DNA of 64,000 nt, taken from positions 248,001 through 312,000 of the forward strand of contig NZ_JACCFJ010000001.1 of assembly GCF_013410345.1 (NCBI RefSeq). The letters run 5' to 3'. The position numbers were made by a program, and so were the translations under genes. Positions 19,314-28,789 of this stretch are shown piece by piece. The stretch's first letter is position 1; each line of letters starts with the position of its first letter. Source of the DNA: Saccharopolyspora hordei. Lineage in GTDB: Bacteria; Actinomycetota; Actinomycetes; Mycobacteriales; Pseudonocardiaceae. The notes beneath the pieces were generated by a model. The model was not told the origin of the DNA. It was given only the letters and a program-made list of their open reading frames with translations, and did no database searches.

Positions 19314-19812
19314 AGAACGACAGCGCGGTGGTCACGCACGGTCACGTACACGCTCGCACGCATCCTCCGAAAGAGGCTACGGACTTGCTGTGACCTCAAT
19401 TACACTGGGTGTCGCGTAACGAACTGTCGCTCAGCGACATCTCACAGACGTCCGCGGGAACGCCCTCGTCACCGGGCGGAGCGGACATCCGAAGGGCCGT
19501 GCGCCGTCGGGGGGCGCACGGACCCGCACGCCAGGGGCCGTTCGGCGGCCACGGGGAGCCGCCGATCGGCCCCTGGCTCATGACTTCACCTCGTCGAGTG
19601 ACCGCGGTGGTCCTGCCGCTGTACCATCTCTGCGCGCCAAATGCGCAGGTCAGCTAGGCTGTTGTTGATCAACAGCGCCCCCTGGCGTCGGTTGGCCCGG
19701 GGCGTCCGAGATGCTGTACCGACCACGGCGCCGGCCACCGGTCCCGGACACCCGAGGGACTGGCGACCGCGCGCCGCACCAGAACCCGCCGACGCAGGGG
19801 CGAAGCACCTCG
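19314..19812. other. 499-base intergenic region with a series of strong hairpins
   Basis: No convincing coding region. Several stem-loops follow each other: tgtcgct-c-agcgaca near 19425; ccgtgcgcc/ggcgcacgg at 19497-19521; and a long two-part stem at 19531-19576 (ccaggggcc with ggcccctgg, inner cggcggc with gccgccg). Further on are ctgcgc/gcgcag near 19630 and gctgttg/caacagc near 19660. The last 140 bases are the psd leader. The hairpin cluster could be a structured small RNA or a terminator array for the upstream gene. Confidence 0.45.
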
Positions 19813-20529
19813 ATGAGCACCGCGAGAGAACCGAAGACCAACCCGCTGGCCCACCTCGTCGGGCTGGCCCGCGACACCATCCCACCGATGCACCCGGCCG
19901 GACGTCCGTTCGTGCTCGGCGCCGCGGCCGCGACCCTCCTGCTGCGCCGCCTCTGGCGCCCGGCAGGCCTGCTCGGAGGCGTGCTGACCGCCTGGTGCGC
20001 GTGGTTCTTCCGCGAACCGGCGCGCACCACCCCGAGCCGCGAGGGCCTCGCGGTGGCGCCCGCCGACGGCACGGTCTCGCACGTCGAGCCCGCCGTGCCG
20101 CCCGCCGAACTCGGCCTCGGCGACGAGCCGATGGTGCGGATCAGCGCCTTCCTGACCATCTTCGACGTGCACGTCCAGCGCATCCCGCTCGCCGGGCGGG
20201 TCGAGCGCATCGCCTACCGGCCCGGCAAGTTCCTCTCCGCCGACCTGGACAAGGCCAGCGAGGACAACGAGCGCAACTCGATGGTCATCCGCGGCACCGA
20301 CGGCACCCGGGTGGCCGTGGTGCAGATCGCCGGCCTGGTGGCCCGGCGCATCGTCTGCTCCGTCGCCGAAGGGGAGGAGGTGGCCGCGGGCAGCACCTAC
20401 GGCCTGATCCGGTTCGGTTCCCGCGTCGACCTCTACGTGCCCGCCGGCAGCCGGGTCCTGGTGGAGCCCGGCCAGCGCACCATCGGCGGTGAGACGCCGC
20501 TCGCCGAACTCCCCCGGGACGACTCATGA
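19813..20529 (+). CDS. psd: Phosphatidylserine decarboxylase proenzyme
   Basis: Membrane-associated pyruvoyl enzyme of 238 residues that turns phosphatidylserine into phosphatidylethanolamine. The self-cleavage site is the FGSRVD sequence (201-206); Ser203 would become the pyruvoyl group of the short alpha chain. FDVHVQRIPLAG (117-128) and the ADGT motif are conserved. It is of the short, actinobacterial/archaeal type. A hydrophobic N-terminal stretch (about 32-66) anchors it. Its stop overlaps the pssA start (ATGA), so the two steps of PE synthesis are coupled. Confidence 0.94.
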   Translation: MSTAREPKTNPLAHLVGLARDTIPPMHPAGRPFVLGAAAATLLLRRLWRPAGLLGGVLTAWCAWFFREPARTTPSREGLAVAPADGTVSHVEPAVPPAELGLGDEPMVRISAFLTIFDVHVQRIPLAGRVERIAYRPGKFLSADLDKASEDNERNSMVIRGTDGTRVAVVQIAGLVARRIVCSVAEGEEVAAGSTYGLIRFGSRVDLYVPAGSRVLVEPGQRTIGGETPLAELPRDDS

Positions 20530-21458
20530 GCGTGCGGACCAACCCCGGTGTCCGGCTGCTGCCCAACGCGATCACCGTGTTGGCCATGTGCGCCGGGCTG
20601 TCCGCGGTCCAGTTCGCGCTGACCGACAACCTGTACGGCGCCATCGCCGCCATCGCCGTCGCGGCGGTGCTGGACGGCCTCGACGGGCGGATAGCACGCC
20701 TGCTCGACGCCACGTCGAAGATGGGGGCCGAGCTGGACTCGCTGTCCGACGCGATGTCGTTCGGCGTCGCGCCGGCCCTGACCCTCTACGCCTGGCAGCT
20801 CCAGGACAACCGGCTCGGCTGGGTGGCCGCGCTGGTGTTCGCGGTGTGCATGGTGCTGCGCCTGGCGCGGTTCAACACCCTCCTGGAAGACGCCGACCAG
20901 CCCCCGTACGCCAAGGAGTTCTTCGTCGGGGTGCCCGCCCCGGCGGCCGGGCTGCTCGCGCTGCTGCCGCTCATCCTCACCGCGCACTTCGAGCACGCGG
21001 GCTGGTGGGCCGACCAGACGGTGGTCATCGTCTGGATGGTGCTCATCGCCGCGCTGGCCGTCAGCCGGGTCCCCACGCTGTCGCTGAAGACCGTGAAGGT
21101 GCCGCCGCGGCTGGTGGCACCGCTGCTGGTGCTGGTGGCGATCCTGGCCGCCGCGGTGATCGTGTTCCCGCTGATCTCGCTGGCCGTCGTCATGGTGGTG
21201 TACCTGGTGCACGTGCCGTACGCGGTGTACCGGCACAACTGGCTGGCCAAGCACCCGGAGGCGTGGGACGCGCCGCCCCGCGAGCGCCGCGCGATCCGGC
21301 GCCGCACCCAGCGGCGCATCGGCCTCCGCCCGCCGCTGCGCCGCAGCGTGGCCGGCGCGGCCCGCCGGGTCCGCCGCCGCTACAGCCACCCCGACGGCCC
21401 CCGCCGCAGCTGGCGCCGCCTGGAGCTCCGCCGCAACCGCAACGACACGACGAGCTGA
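20526..21458 (+). CDS. pssA: CDP-diacylglycerol-serine O-phosphatidyltransferase
   Basis: Integral membrane enzyme of 310 residues that makes phosphatidylserine from CDP-diacylglycerol and serine. The CDP-alcohol phosphotransferase motif is complete: D53-G54, A57-R58, G67, D71 and D75 in DGRIARLL...MGAELDSLSD. Six to eight hydrophobic helices follow. The last 70 residues (about 240-310) are strongly basic (Arg-rich), an unusual cytoplasmic tail. It starts inside the psd stop codon and is followed by a strong hairpin. Confidence 0.94.
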   Translation: MSVRTNPGVRLLPNAITVLAMCAGLSAVQFALTDNLYGAIAAIAVAAVLDGLDGRIARLLDATSKMGAELDSLSDAMSFGVAPALTLYAWQLQDNRLGWVAALVFAVCMVLRLARFNTLLEDADQPPYAKEFFVGVPAPAAGLLALLPLILTAHFEHAGWWADQTVVIVWMVLIAALAVSRVPTLSLKTVKVPPRLVAPLLVLVAILAAAVIVFPLISLAVVMVVYLVHVPYAVYRHNWLAKHPEAWDAPPRERRAIRRRTQRRIGLRPPLRRSVAGAARRVRRRYSHPDGPRRSWRRLELRRNRNDTTS

Positions 21459-21514
21459 GGGGTTGCCGGGCGCGTGCTGCGCGGCGGTGCCGGAACCGCA
21501 GCGCCCCCAGCCGC

Positions 21515-21544
21515 GGCCCGGGGCACCGTTCGCCGCCCCGGGCC
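21515..21544 (+). terminator. Terminator after psd-pssA
   Basis: Perfect ten-base arms ggcccggggc and gccccgggcc with a ten-base loop, about 57 bases past the pssA stop. The rest of the 302-base gap to the next gene (21459-21760) shows nothing else except that gene's promoter. Confidence 0.65.
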
Positions 21545-21748
21545 GGTGGGAGGTGCCTTGCGCTCCTCTCCGCCGGGGGCGCACCCGCTCCCCGGGGTGC
21601 GCGCGTCTCGCCACTCGCCGCCCGGCCCCCCGCGCCTGCGGCCCGCGGGCGGTCGGGTGGCCGGTTCGCGTCTGCCCGGGCGGCGGCGGGAGCCGTGGGG
21701 CTGGCAGCCGGAAGATCGGGATCGCGCGAGGGCCGCACCGGGCGCGGT

Positions 21749-21754
21749 TAAGCT
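21749..21754 (+). promoter_or_regulatory. Probable -10 box of a leaderless AAA ATPase transcript
   Basis: TAAGCT fits TAnnnT and ends six bases before the GTG start at 21761, so transcription would begin at or next to the start codon. No clear -35 and no ribosome binding site are present, in line with leaderless translation. Confidence 0.5.
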
Positions 21755-21760
21755 CGCGGC

Positions 21761-23956
21761 GTGTCGTCGACAACGCTGACCGCTCGGGTCTCGACCTCCG
21801 CCAAGGACGCTCGGCGCGGAGTCGTGCGCCTGCACCCCGAAGTGCTCGACGCGCTCGGGCTGCGGCCCTGGAACGCCGTCCAGCTCACCGGCGCACGGAT
21901 GACCGTGGCGCTCGCCGCCGCGGCCGCGCCCGGCACGCCCACCGGCGTGGTGCTGCTGGACGACGTGGCGCTGATGAACCTCGGGCTCACCGAGGGCGCC
22001 GAGGTCGGCGTCGCCCCCGTGCAGGTCAGCGCGGCGAAGCGGGTCGTCGTCGCCGGTTCGCGGATCGCGCGCGCCACCGTCGCGCCGGAGACGCTGCGGC
22101 TGGCGCTCACCGGCAAGGTCTTCAGCACCGGCGACACCGTCTCGCTGCTGCCGCAGGACGTGGCCCCGGCGACCGCCGCGAACCCGGGCGAGGTGCGCCG
22201 CAAGCTGTCCACCGCCATCGGCTTGACCTGGACCAACGAACTCATCACCATCGCCGCCACCGACCCGGCCGGGGCGGTCGCCGTCCAGCCGTCCACGGTG
22301 GTCGAGTGGCGCGACGGCACCAGCCCGGCCCCCGTGCCGACCGCGCCCGCCGAGGCGCCCGCGGAACACCCGCCCGAGGCGGTGGTCCCGGTCGCCGACC
22401 TGGTCGGGTCCCGCGACGCCGCCAAGCGGCTCGGCGAGTGGCTGCGGCTGGCCTTCGACCAGCCCGAGCTGCTGCGCCGCCTCGGCGCCGAACCGCACCT
22501 CGGCGTGCTGCTCAGCGGGCCGTCCGGGGTCGGCAAGGCCACGCTGGCCCGTGCGGTCGCCGCCGACGTCGGCGCCGAGCTGGTCGAGCTCGCCGCACCG
22601 AGCGTCGCCGCGCTCGAAGCGGCCACCGCCGCGCAGCGCCTGCACGACGCGATCGGCCGGGCCACCCGCGCGCAGGGCAACCGCGTGCTGCTGCTGACCG
22701 ACGTGGAGGCCCTGCTGCCCGCCGGCGACCCGCCCCCGCTGGCCACCGTGGCGCTGGACGCGATCCGCGGCGCGGTCGGCGCCGACGGGCTCGCCGTGGT
22801 CGTCACCAGCTCCCAGCCGCAGTCCGTCGACCCCAGGCTGCGCGAACCCGGCCTCGTCGACCGGGAGCTCACGCTCGGCCTCCCCGACGACACCACCCGC
22901 ACCGACCTGCTGCGGGTGCTGCTGCGCGGCGCGCCGCTGGCCGACGACGTGCAGCTGTCCGAGGTCGCCGAGCGCACTCCCGGCTTCGTCGTCGCCGACC
23001 TGGTCGCGCTGTGCCGGGAGGCCGCCGTCGGCGCGGCGCTGCGCCACCAGGACGACACCACCGACCCGCGCATCCGCCAGCAGGACCTGCTGGACGCGCT
23101 GGCCTCGGTCCGGCCGATCTCGATGTCCACATCGGACAACCTGCAGACCGGCGGGCTGACCCTGGACGACGTCGGGGACATGGCCGAGGTGAAGCAGTCC
23201 CTCACCGAGACGGTGCTCTGGCCGCTGCAGTACCCGGACTCGTTCACCCGGCTCGGCGTGGAGCCCCCGCGCGGTGTGCTGCTCTACGGCCCACCGGGTT
23301 GCGGCAAGACGTTCCTGGTCCGGGCGCTGGCGGGCACCGGGCGGCTGAACGTGCTGGTCGTCAAGGGCGCGGAGCTGATGGACAAGTGGGTCGGCGAGTC
23401 CGAGCGCGCGGTCCGCGAGCTGTTCCTGCGCGCCGCCAACGCGGCCCCGGCGCTGGTGTTCCTGGACGAGGTGGACGCGCTGGCGCCCCGCCGCGGGCAG
23501 TCCTCGGACTCGGGGGTGGCCGACCGGGTGGTGGCCGCGCTGCTCACCGAGCTGGACGGCGTGGAACCGCTGCGCGACGTGGTGGTGCTGGGCGCGACGA
23601 ACCGCCCGGAGCTGGTGGACCCGGCGCTGCTGCGCCCCGGCCGCCTGGAACGACTCGTCTACGTGCCCCCGCCGGACGCGGCCGCCCGCGAGGCGATCCT
23701 GCGCGCCGCGGCGAAGAACACCCCGCTGGCGTCCGACGTGGACATCGCGGCGCTGGCGGCCGAGCTGGACGGCTACTCGGCGGCGGACTGCGCCGCCCTG
23801 GTGCGCGAGGCGGCGCTCACCGCGATGCGCGAGTCGCTGTCCGCCGCGGAGGTCTCGGCCGCGCACCTGGCCACCGCGCGCGAGGCGGTCCGCCCCTCCC
23901 TCGACCCGGCGCAGCTCGCGGCCCTCGAGTCCTACGCCCAGTCGCACCGGCCCTGA
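21761..23956 (+). CDS. CDC48/VAT-like AAA ATPase with degenerate first ATPase domain
   Basis: Protein of 731 residues with a CDC48-type double-psi barrel N-terminal region (about 1-180) and two AAA modules. D1 (about 215-455) has a Walker A GPSGVGKA and a Walker B LLLTDVEAL, in which the catalytic Glu after Asp is Val; it probably binds but does not hydrolyse ATP well. D2 (about 470-700) is complete: GPPGCGKT (510-517), LVFLDEVDAL, ATNRPE and LLRPGR. It likely unfolds or remodels proteins, possibly with the proteasome or at the membrane; no substrate is known. It follows psd-pssA, an association also found in mycobacteria. Confidence 0.9.
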   Translation: MSSTTLTARVSTSAKDARRGVVRLHPEVLDALGLRPWNAVQLTGARMTVALAAAAAPGTPTGVVLLDDVALMNLGLTEGAEVGVAPVQVSAAKRVVVAGSRIARATVAPETLRLALTGKVFSTGDTVSLLPQDVAPATAANPGEVRRKLSTAIGLTWTNELITIAATDPAGAVAVQPSTVVEWRDGTSPAPVPTAPAEAPAEHPPEAVVPVADLVGSRDAAKRLGEWLRLAFDQPELLRRLGAEPHLGVLLSGPSGVGKATLARAVAADVGAELVELAAPSVAALEAATAAQRLHDAIGRATRAQGNRVLLLTDVEALLPAGDPPPLATVALDAIRGAVGADGLAVVVTSSQPQSVDPRLREPGLVDRELTLGLPDDTTRTDLLRVLLRGAPLADDVQLSEVAERTPGFVVADLVALCREAAVGAALRHQDDTTDPRIRQQDLLDALASVRPISMSTSDNLQTGGLTLDDVGDMAEVKQSLTETVLWPLQYPDSFTRLGVEPPRGVLLYGPPGCGKTFLVRALAGTGRLNVLVVKGAELMDKWVGESERAVRELFLRAANAAPALVFLDEVDALAPRRGQSSDSGVADRVVAALLTELDGVEPLRDVVVLGATNRPELVDPALLRPGRLERLVYVPPPDAAAREAILRAAAKNTPLASDVDIAALAAELDGYSAADCAALVREAALTAMRESLSAAEVSAAHLATAREAVRPSLDPAQLAALESYAQSHRP

Positions 23957-23966
23957 GCGCCAGGGG

Positions 23967-24593
23967 TCACTTGGCCGAGACCGGGCCCGTGTAGTCGTTG
24001 GTGATGATGGCGATCAGGCCCGGCGTCGCGTCCTGGATGCCCTCGAAGCGGGGCTCGGCGCGGGCGCCGATGAAGACCGCGAGGTCCTCGGCCTGGCGCT
24101 CCTCGTCGGTGCCCGGGCGGAAGTAGACGGTCGTGGTGGGGATCCGCCCCGCCGAGTAGTTGCCCACCTCGGGCACCTCGTACCCGGCCCGGCGGAAGTC
24201 CTCCGCCGCGCGGTGCGCGAGCCCGCTGATGGTGCTGTTGTTGTAGACCCGCACCGTGACCAGCTCGACGCCGTGGCCGGTACCGCCCGGCACCTCGGGC
24301 TGCTGCTGGCCCGCCGGCGGGGCCGGCTGCTCCTGGCCCACGGGCGGCAGCGGCGCCTGCGACGGCTGCTGCGGGTCGGAGGCGGCGGGCAGCGAGGGGG
24401 TCGGCGACGGCGCCAGCGACGACCCCACCGGGTAGTTCCCGGGTTCGGGGGGCAGCGGCTGAGCGGAGTCCGGCGCGTCGCCGCCGGAGACCAGCGTGGC
24501 GACGCCGATGGCGCCCGCGATCACACCGGCCCCGATCAGCCCGTAGCCGACGAGCTTGGCCTTGGCGGGTCCGGCGGATTCCCCTGAAGTCAT
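23967..24593 (-). CDS. LytR_C-domain membrane-anchored protein
   Basis: Protein of 208 residues. One N-terminal transmembrane helix (about 14-36), then a Pro/Gln/Ser-rich extracellular linker (about 38-100) and a C-terminal LytR_C domain (about 105-195) with VTVRVYNNSTISGLAHRAAEDF and a TTVYFRPG strand. The domain is found at the end of cell-wall glycopolymer ligases and alone in cell-envelope proteins; its ligand is not known. The ATG at 24593 shares bases with the stop of the DUF3263 gene, so the pair is coupled. Confidence 0.87.
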   Translation of the reverse strand: MTSGESAGPAKAKLVGYGLIGAGVIAGAIGVATLVSGGDAPDSAQPLPPEPGNYPVGSSLAPSPTPSLPAASDPQQPSQAPLPPVGQEQPAPPAGQQQPEVPGGTGHGVELVTVRVYNNSTISGLAHRAAEDFRRAGYEVPEVGNYSAGRIPTTTVYFRPGTDEERQAEDLAVFIGARAEPRFEGIQDATPGLIAIITNDYTGPVSAK

Positions 24594-25042
24594 CAGTGCA
24601 ACTCGATTCCCAGTCGTTGGGCGGCCCGCGCGCGCTGCCGGGCCGCCCGTGCCTTGCGCAGCCGTTTGATCAGCATAGGGTCCGCCCGGAGAGCGGCCGG
24701 ACTGTCCAGCAGCGCGTTGAGCACCTGGTAGTAGCGCGACGGCGACATGTCGAACAGCTCGCGGATCGCCTGCTCCTTCGCGCCCGAGCGCTTCCACCAC
24801 TGCGCCTCGAACGCGAGCACCCCGCGCTCCCGCTCGGTGAGCTCCCCGGACGCGGCGGGCTCGGGTTCCGGCTCGGGCTCGGGTGCGGGTTCCGGGGCCT
24901 GCTCCGCAGCGGGCTCGGCCACCGGTTCGACGAGCCGCAACCGCCGTCCGTCCGGCGATCGTTGCTGCTGCTCCTGGAGGCGCGCCAGCTGCTCGCACTG
25001 GCGAGCGATCTCCTGCGCGGTCAGCATCTGGGCGGCGTCCAT
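24593..25042 (-). CDS. DUF3263 protein
   Basis: Cytoplasmic protein of 149 residues. The N-terminal third contains an acidic Pro-Glu repeat (about 48-66). The C-terminal DUF3263 region (about 68-125) has [20 protein letters not shown] followed by [17 protein letters not shown], which reads like a helix-turn-helix. It ends with a basic helix. A DNA-binding role is a reasonable inference. First gene of a coupled pair with the LytR_C gene, as in mycobacteria; a perfect palindrome at 25084-25105 lies 42 bases upstream of its start. Confidence 0.87.
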   Translation of the reverse strand: MDAAQMLTAQEIARQCEQLARLQEQQQRSPDGRRLRLVEPVAEPAAEQAPEPAPEPEPEPEPAASGELTERERGVLAFEAQWWKRSGAKEQAIRELFDMSPSRYYQVLNALLDSPAALRADPMLIKRLRKARAARQRARAAQRLGIELH

Positions 25043-25083
25043 CCGACTCCTCGCCTCCGCGGTCCGGGCCTTCGGCGCGTTCG

Positions 25084-25105
25084 GGAATCACACGGCTGTG
25101 ATTCC
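25084..25105. promoter_or_regulatory. Perfect palindrome between the DUF3263 gene and def
   Basis: Nine-base arms ggaatcaca and tgtgattcc around cggc, in the divergent promoter region of two genes. It looks like an operator for a dimeric regulator; which one is unknown. Confidence 0.55.
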
Positions 25106-25201
25106 GTTCTTGATTACACCACGACCGGCCGACGCAGCAGAACGGATCACACCGGCGGGTAGCGGACCGGCCGCCACCGGTCCGACGACCAGCGCGACCG
25201 A

Positions 25202-25207
25202 TAGGGT
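25202..25207 (+). promoter_or_regulatory. Probable -10 box of a leaderless def transcript
   Basis: TAGGGT ends seven bases before the def ATG, leaving no room for a ribosome binding site; the -35 is unclear. Confidence 0.45.
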
Positions 25208-25214
25208 CCCCTCC

Positions 25215-25790
25215 ATGGCTGTTCACCCGATCCGCGTCTACGGCGACCCGGTGCTGCACAACCCCACGCGCCGGGTGGAGCACTTCGACGACGACCTGCG
25301 CACCCTCGTCGAGGACATGTTCGAGACGATGGCCGCCGCGAACGGGGTCGGGCTGGCGGCCAACCAGATCGGCGTGGACCTGCGGGTCTTCGTCTACGAC
25401 TGCCCCGACGACGAGGGCGTGCAGCACCGCGGCCTGGTGGTGAACCCGGAGCTGACCACCTCCGAGGTCCCGCAGACGATGCCGGACCCGGACGACGACT
25501 GGGAGGGTTGCCTGTCGGTGCCCGGCGAGTCCTTCCCGACCGGCCGGGCGAGCTGGGCGAAGGTCACCGGGTCCGATGTGGACGGCAAGCCGATCGAGGT
25601 CGAGGGCACCGGGTTCTTCGCGCGCTGCCTGCAGCACGAGACCGACCACCTGGACGGCTACGTCTACCTGGACCGCCTGGTGGGGCGGCACAAGCGCGCC
25701 GCGAAGCGGATGGTCAAGCGCAACGGCTGGGGCGTGCCCGGCCTGTCCTGGGACCCCGCCGAGCACGGTGACCCGTTCTCTGAGGACTGA
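25215..25790 (+). CDS. def: Peptide deformylase
   Basis: Metalloenzyme of 191 residues that removes the formyl group from nascent proteins. All three motifs are intact: [10 protein letters not shown] (44-53), EGCLS (97-101) and HETDH (141-145), supplying Cys99, His141 and His145 as metal ligands and Glu142 as base. The insertion between motifs 1 and 2 is the one usual in actinobacteria. The start is the ATG at 25215. Confidence 0.96.
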   Translation: MAVHPIRVYGDPVLHNPTRRVEHFDDDLRTLVEDMFETMAAANGVGLAANQIGVDLRVFVYDCPDDEGVQHRGLVVNPELTTSEVPQTMPDPDDDWEGCLSVPGESFPTGRASWAKVTGSDVDGKPIEVEGTGFFARCLQHETDHLDGYVYLDRLVGRHKRAAKRMVKRNGWGVPGLSWDPAEHGDPFSED

Positions 25791-25861
25791 GGCCGACATC
25801 GGGGTGACCGGGCTTGGCACCGGGCCGGAGCGCGGCTAGCCTCGGCGCCGACTGGTGAAGA

Positions 25862-27603
<1,742 letters not shown>

Positions 27604-27613
27604 CACCCCGCAG

Positions 27614-27657
27614 GCGCCCCTCCGGCGTGCCGCACCCGCCGCGCGCCGGAGGGGCGC
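27614..27657 (+). terminator. Terminator after thiC
   Basis: Perfect 14-base arms gcgcccctccggcg and cgccggaggggcgc with a 16-base loop, ten bases past the thiC stop. Confidence 0.75.
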
Positions 27658-27732
27658 GGCCCCGGGGCTGCTTCCGCTCCTCGCACTGCCGCGCGAGAGG
27701 CGTGACCTCCGACGAAGGGAGCAGGTCGTAGC

Positions 27733-28608
27733 ATGGGTCCGATGCACGAGACCTCGGCGGAGCACGCAGCACGGCCCGCGAACGACACCGCCCCACCGAC
27801 CGCGCTGACCATCGCCGGCTCGGACTCCGGGGGCAGCGCCGGGATGCACGCCGACCTGCGCGCGTTCTTCGCCTGCGGGGTGCACGGGATGACCGCGGTC
27901 ACCGCGGTGACCGTGCAGAACACCGTCGGCGTCACCGGGCTGGTGGAGATCCCGCCGGAGACCGTCGCCGCGCAGGTCGAGGCGGTGGCCTCGGACATCG
28001 GGGTGGACGCCGCCAAGACCGGGGTGCTCGCCTCCGCGGCGACCATCGAGGCGGTGCTGGAGGTCTGCGACGCCCACGGCATCGGCCGCGGCGGTCGCAC
28101 GCCGTTCGTGGTGGACCCGGTCGCCGCCTCCCGCAGCGGTGAGCCGCTGCTGCGCCAGGACGCCCTGGACGCGCTGCGCCACGAGGCCTTCCCCCGCGCC
28201 TCCCTGGTGACCCCCAACCTCGACGAGGTGCGGCTGCTCACCGGCATCGACGCCCGCACCCGCGCCGACCTGCTGGACGCGGCCAAGGCGATCTACGACT
28301 TCGGCCCGGAGTGGGTGCTGATCAAGAGCGGGCACCTGCCCGACGACCCGGAGTGCGTCGACCTGCTCTACGACGGCTCGACCGCCACCCCGCTGGCCGG
28401 TCCCCGCTACGCCACGGTGCACACGCACGGCGCCGGCGACGTCTTCGCCTCGGCGATCACCGCGGCGCTGGCCAAGGGCGCCTCGATGCCGGACGCGGTG
28501 CGCGCCGGCAAGCGGTTCGTCACCCGCAGCGTGGAGCACGCCTACCCGCTCGGCGCCGGGGTGGGGCCGGTGTCGACGTTCTGGCGGGTCAGCCCGCGGT
28601 CCTACTGA
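27733..28608 (+). CDS. thiD: Hydroxymethylpyrimidine / phosphomethylpyrimidine kinase
   Basis: Ribokinase-fold enzyme of 291 residues that phosphorylates HMP and HMP-P for thiamine synthesis. [21 protein letters not shown] is the N-terminal substrate and phosphate loop and [16 protein letters not shown] carries the anion hole and catalytic Asp. It is the stand-alone form, not fused to thiE or tenA. ATG at 27733 (another at 27742); GAAGGGAGCAGG lies upstream. A strong terminator separates it from thiC, so it may have its own promoter. Confidence 0.94.
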   Translation: MGPMHETSAEHAARPANDTAPPTALTIAGSDSGGSAGMHADLRAFFACGVHGMTAVTAVTVQNTVGVTGLVEIPPETVAAQVEAVASDIGVDAAKTGVLASAATIEAVLEVCDAHGIGRGGRTPFVVDPVAASRSGEPLLRQDALDALRHEAFPRASLVTPNLDEVRLLTGIDARTRADLLDAAKAIYDFGPEWVLIKSGHLPDDPECVDLLYDGSTATPLAGPRYATVHTHGAGDVFASAITAALAKGASMPDAVRAGKRFVTRSVEHAYPLGAGVGPVSTFWRVSPRSY

Positions 28609-28789
28609 CACGCCGACACCCCCCATGAGCCCCCTAATAGAGTGATTTTCATCCCGGATCCGTAACCCGAATGGTGTGGCTCATCGACAACCTTGTCGAG
28701 AAGCGCGTATTTCCCAGGACCGCACGCCTCTGCCGCGCGCGGTCCGCTGCGCGCTGCGCGGACGATCATGAACAGGGGTTTTCGACAGC

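Noticed and set aside
19396..19657. Small open frames of 60-82 codons on both strands before psd.
   Set aside because: They cover the hairpin cluster, have poor composition and no ribosome site.
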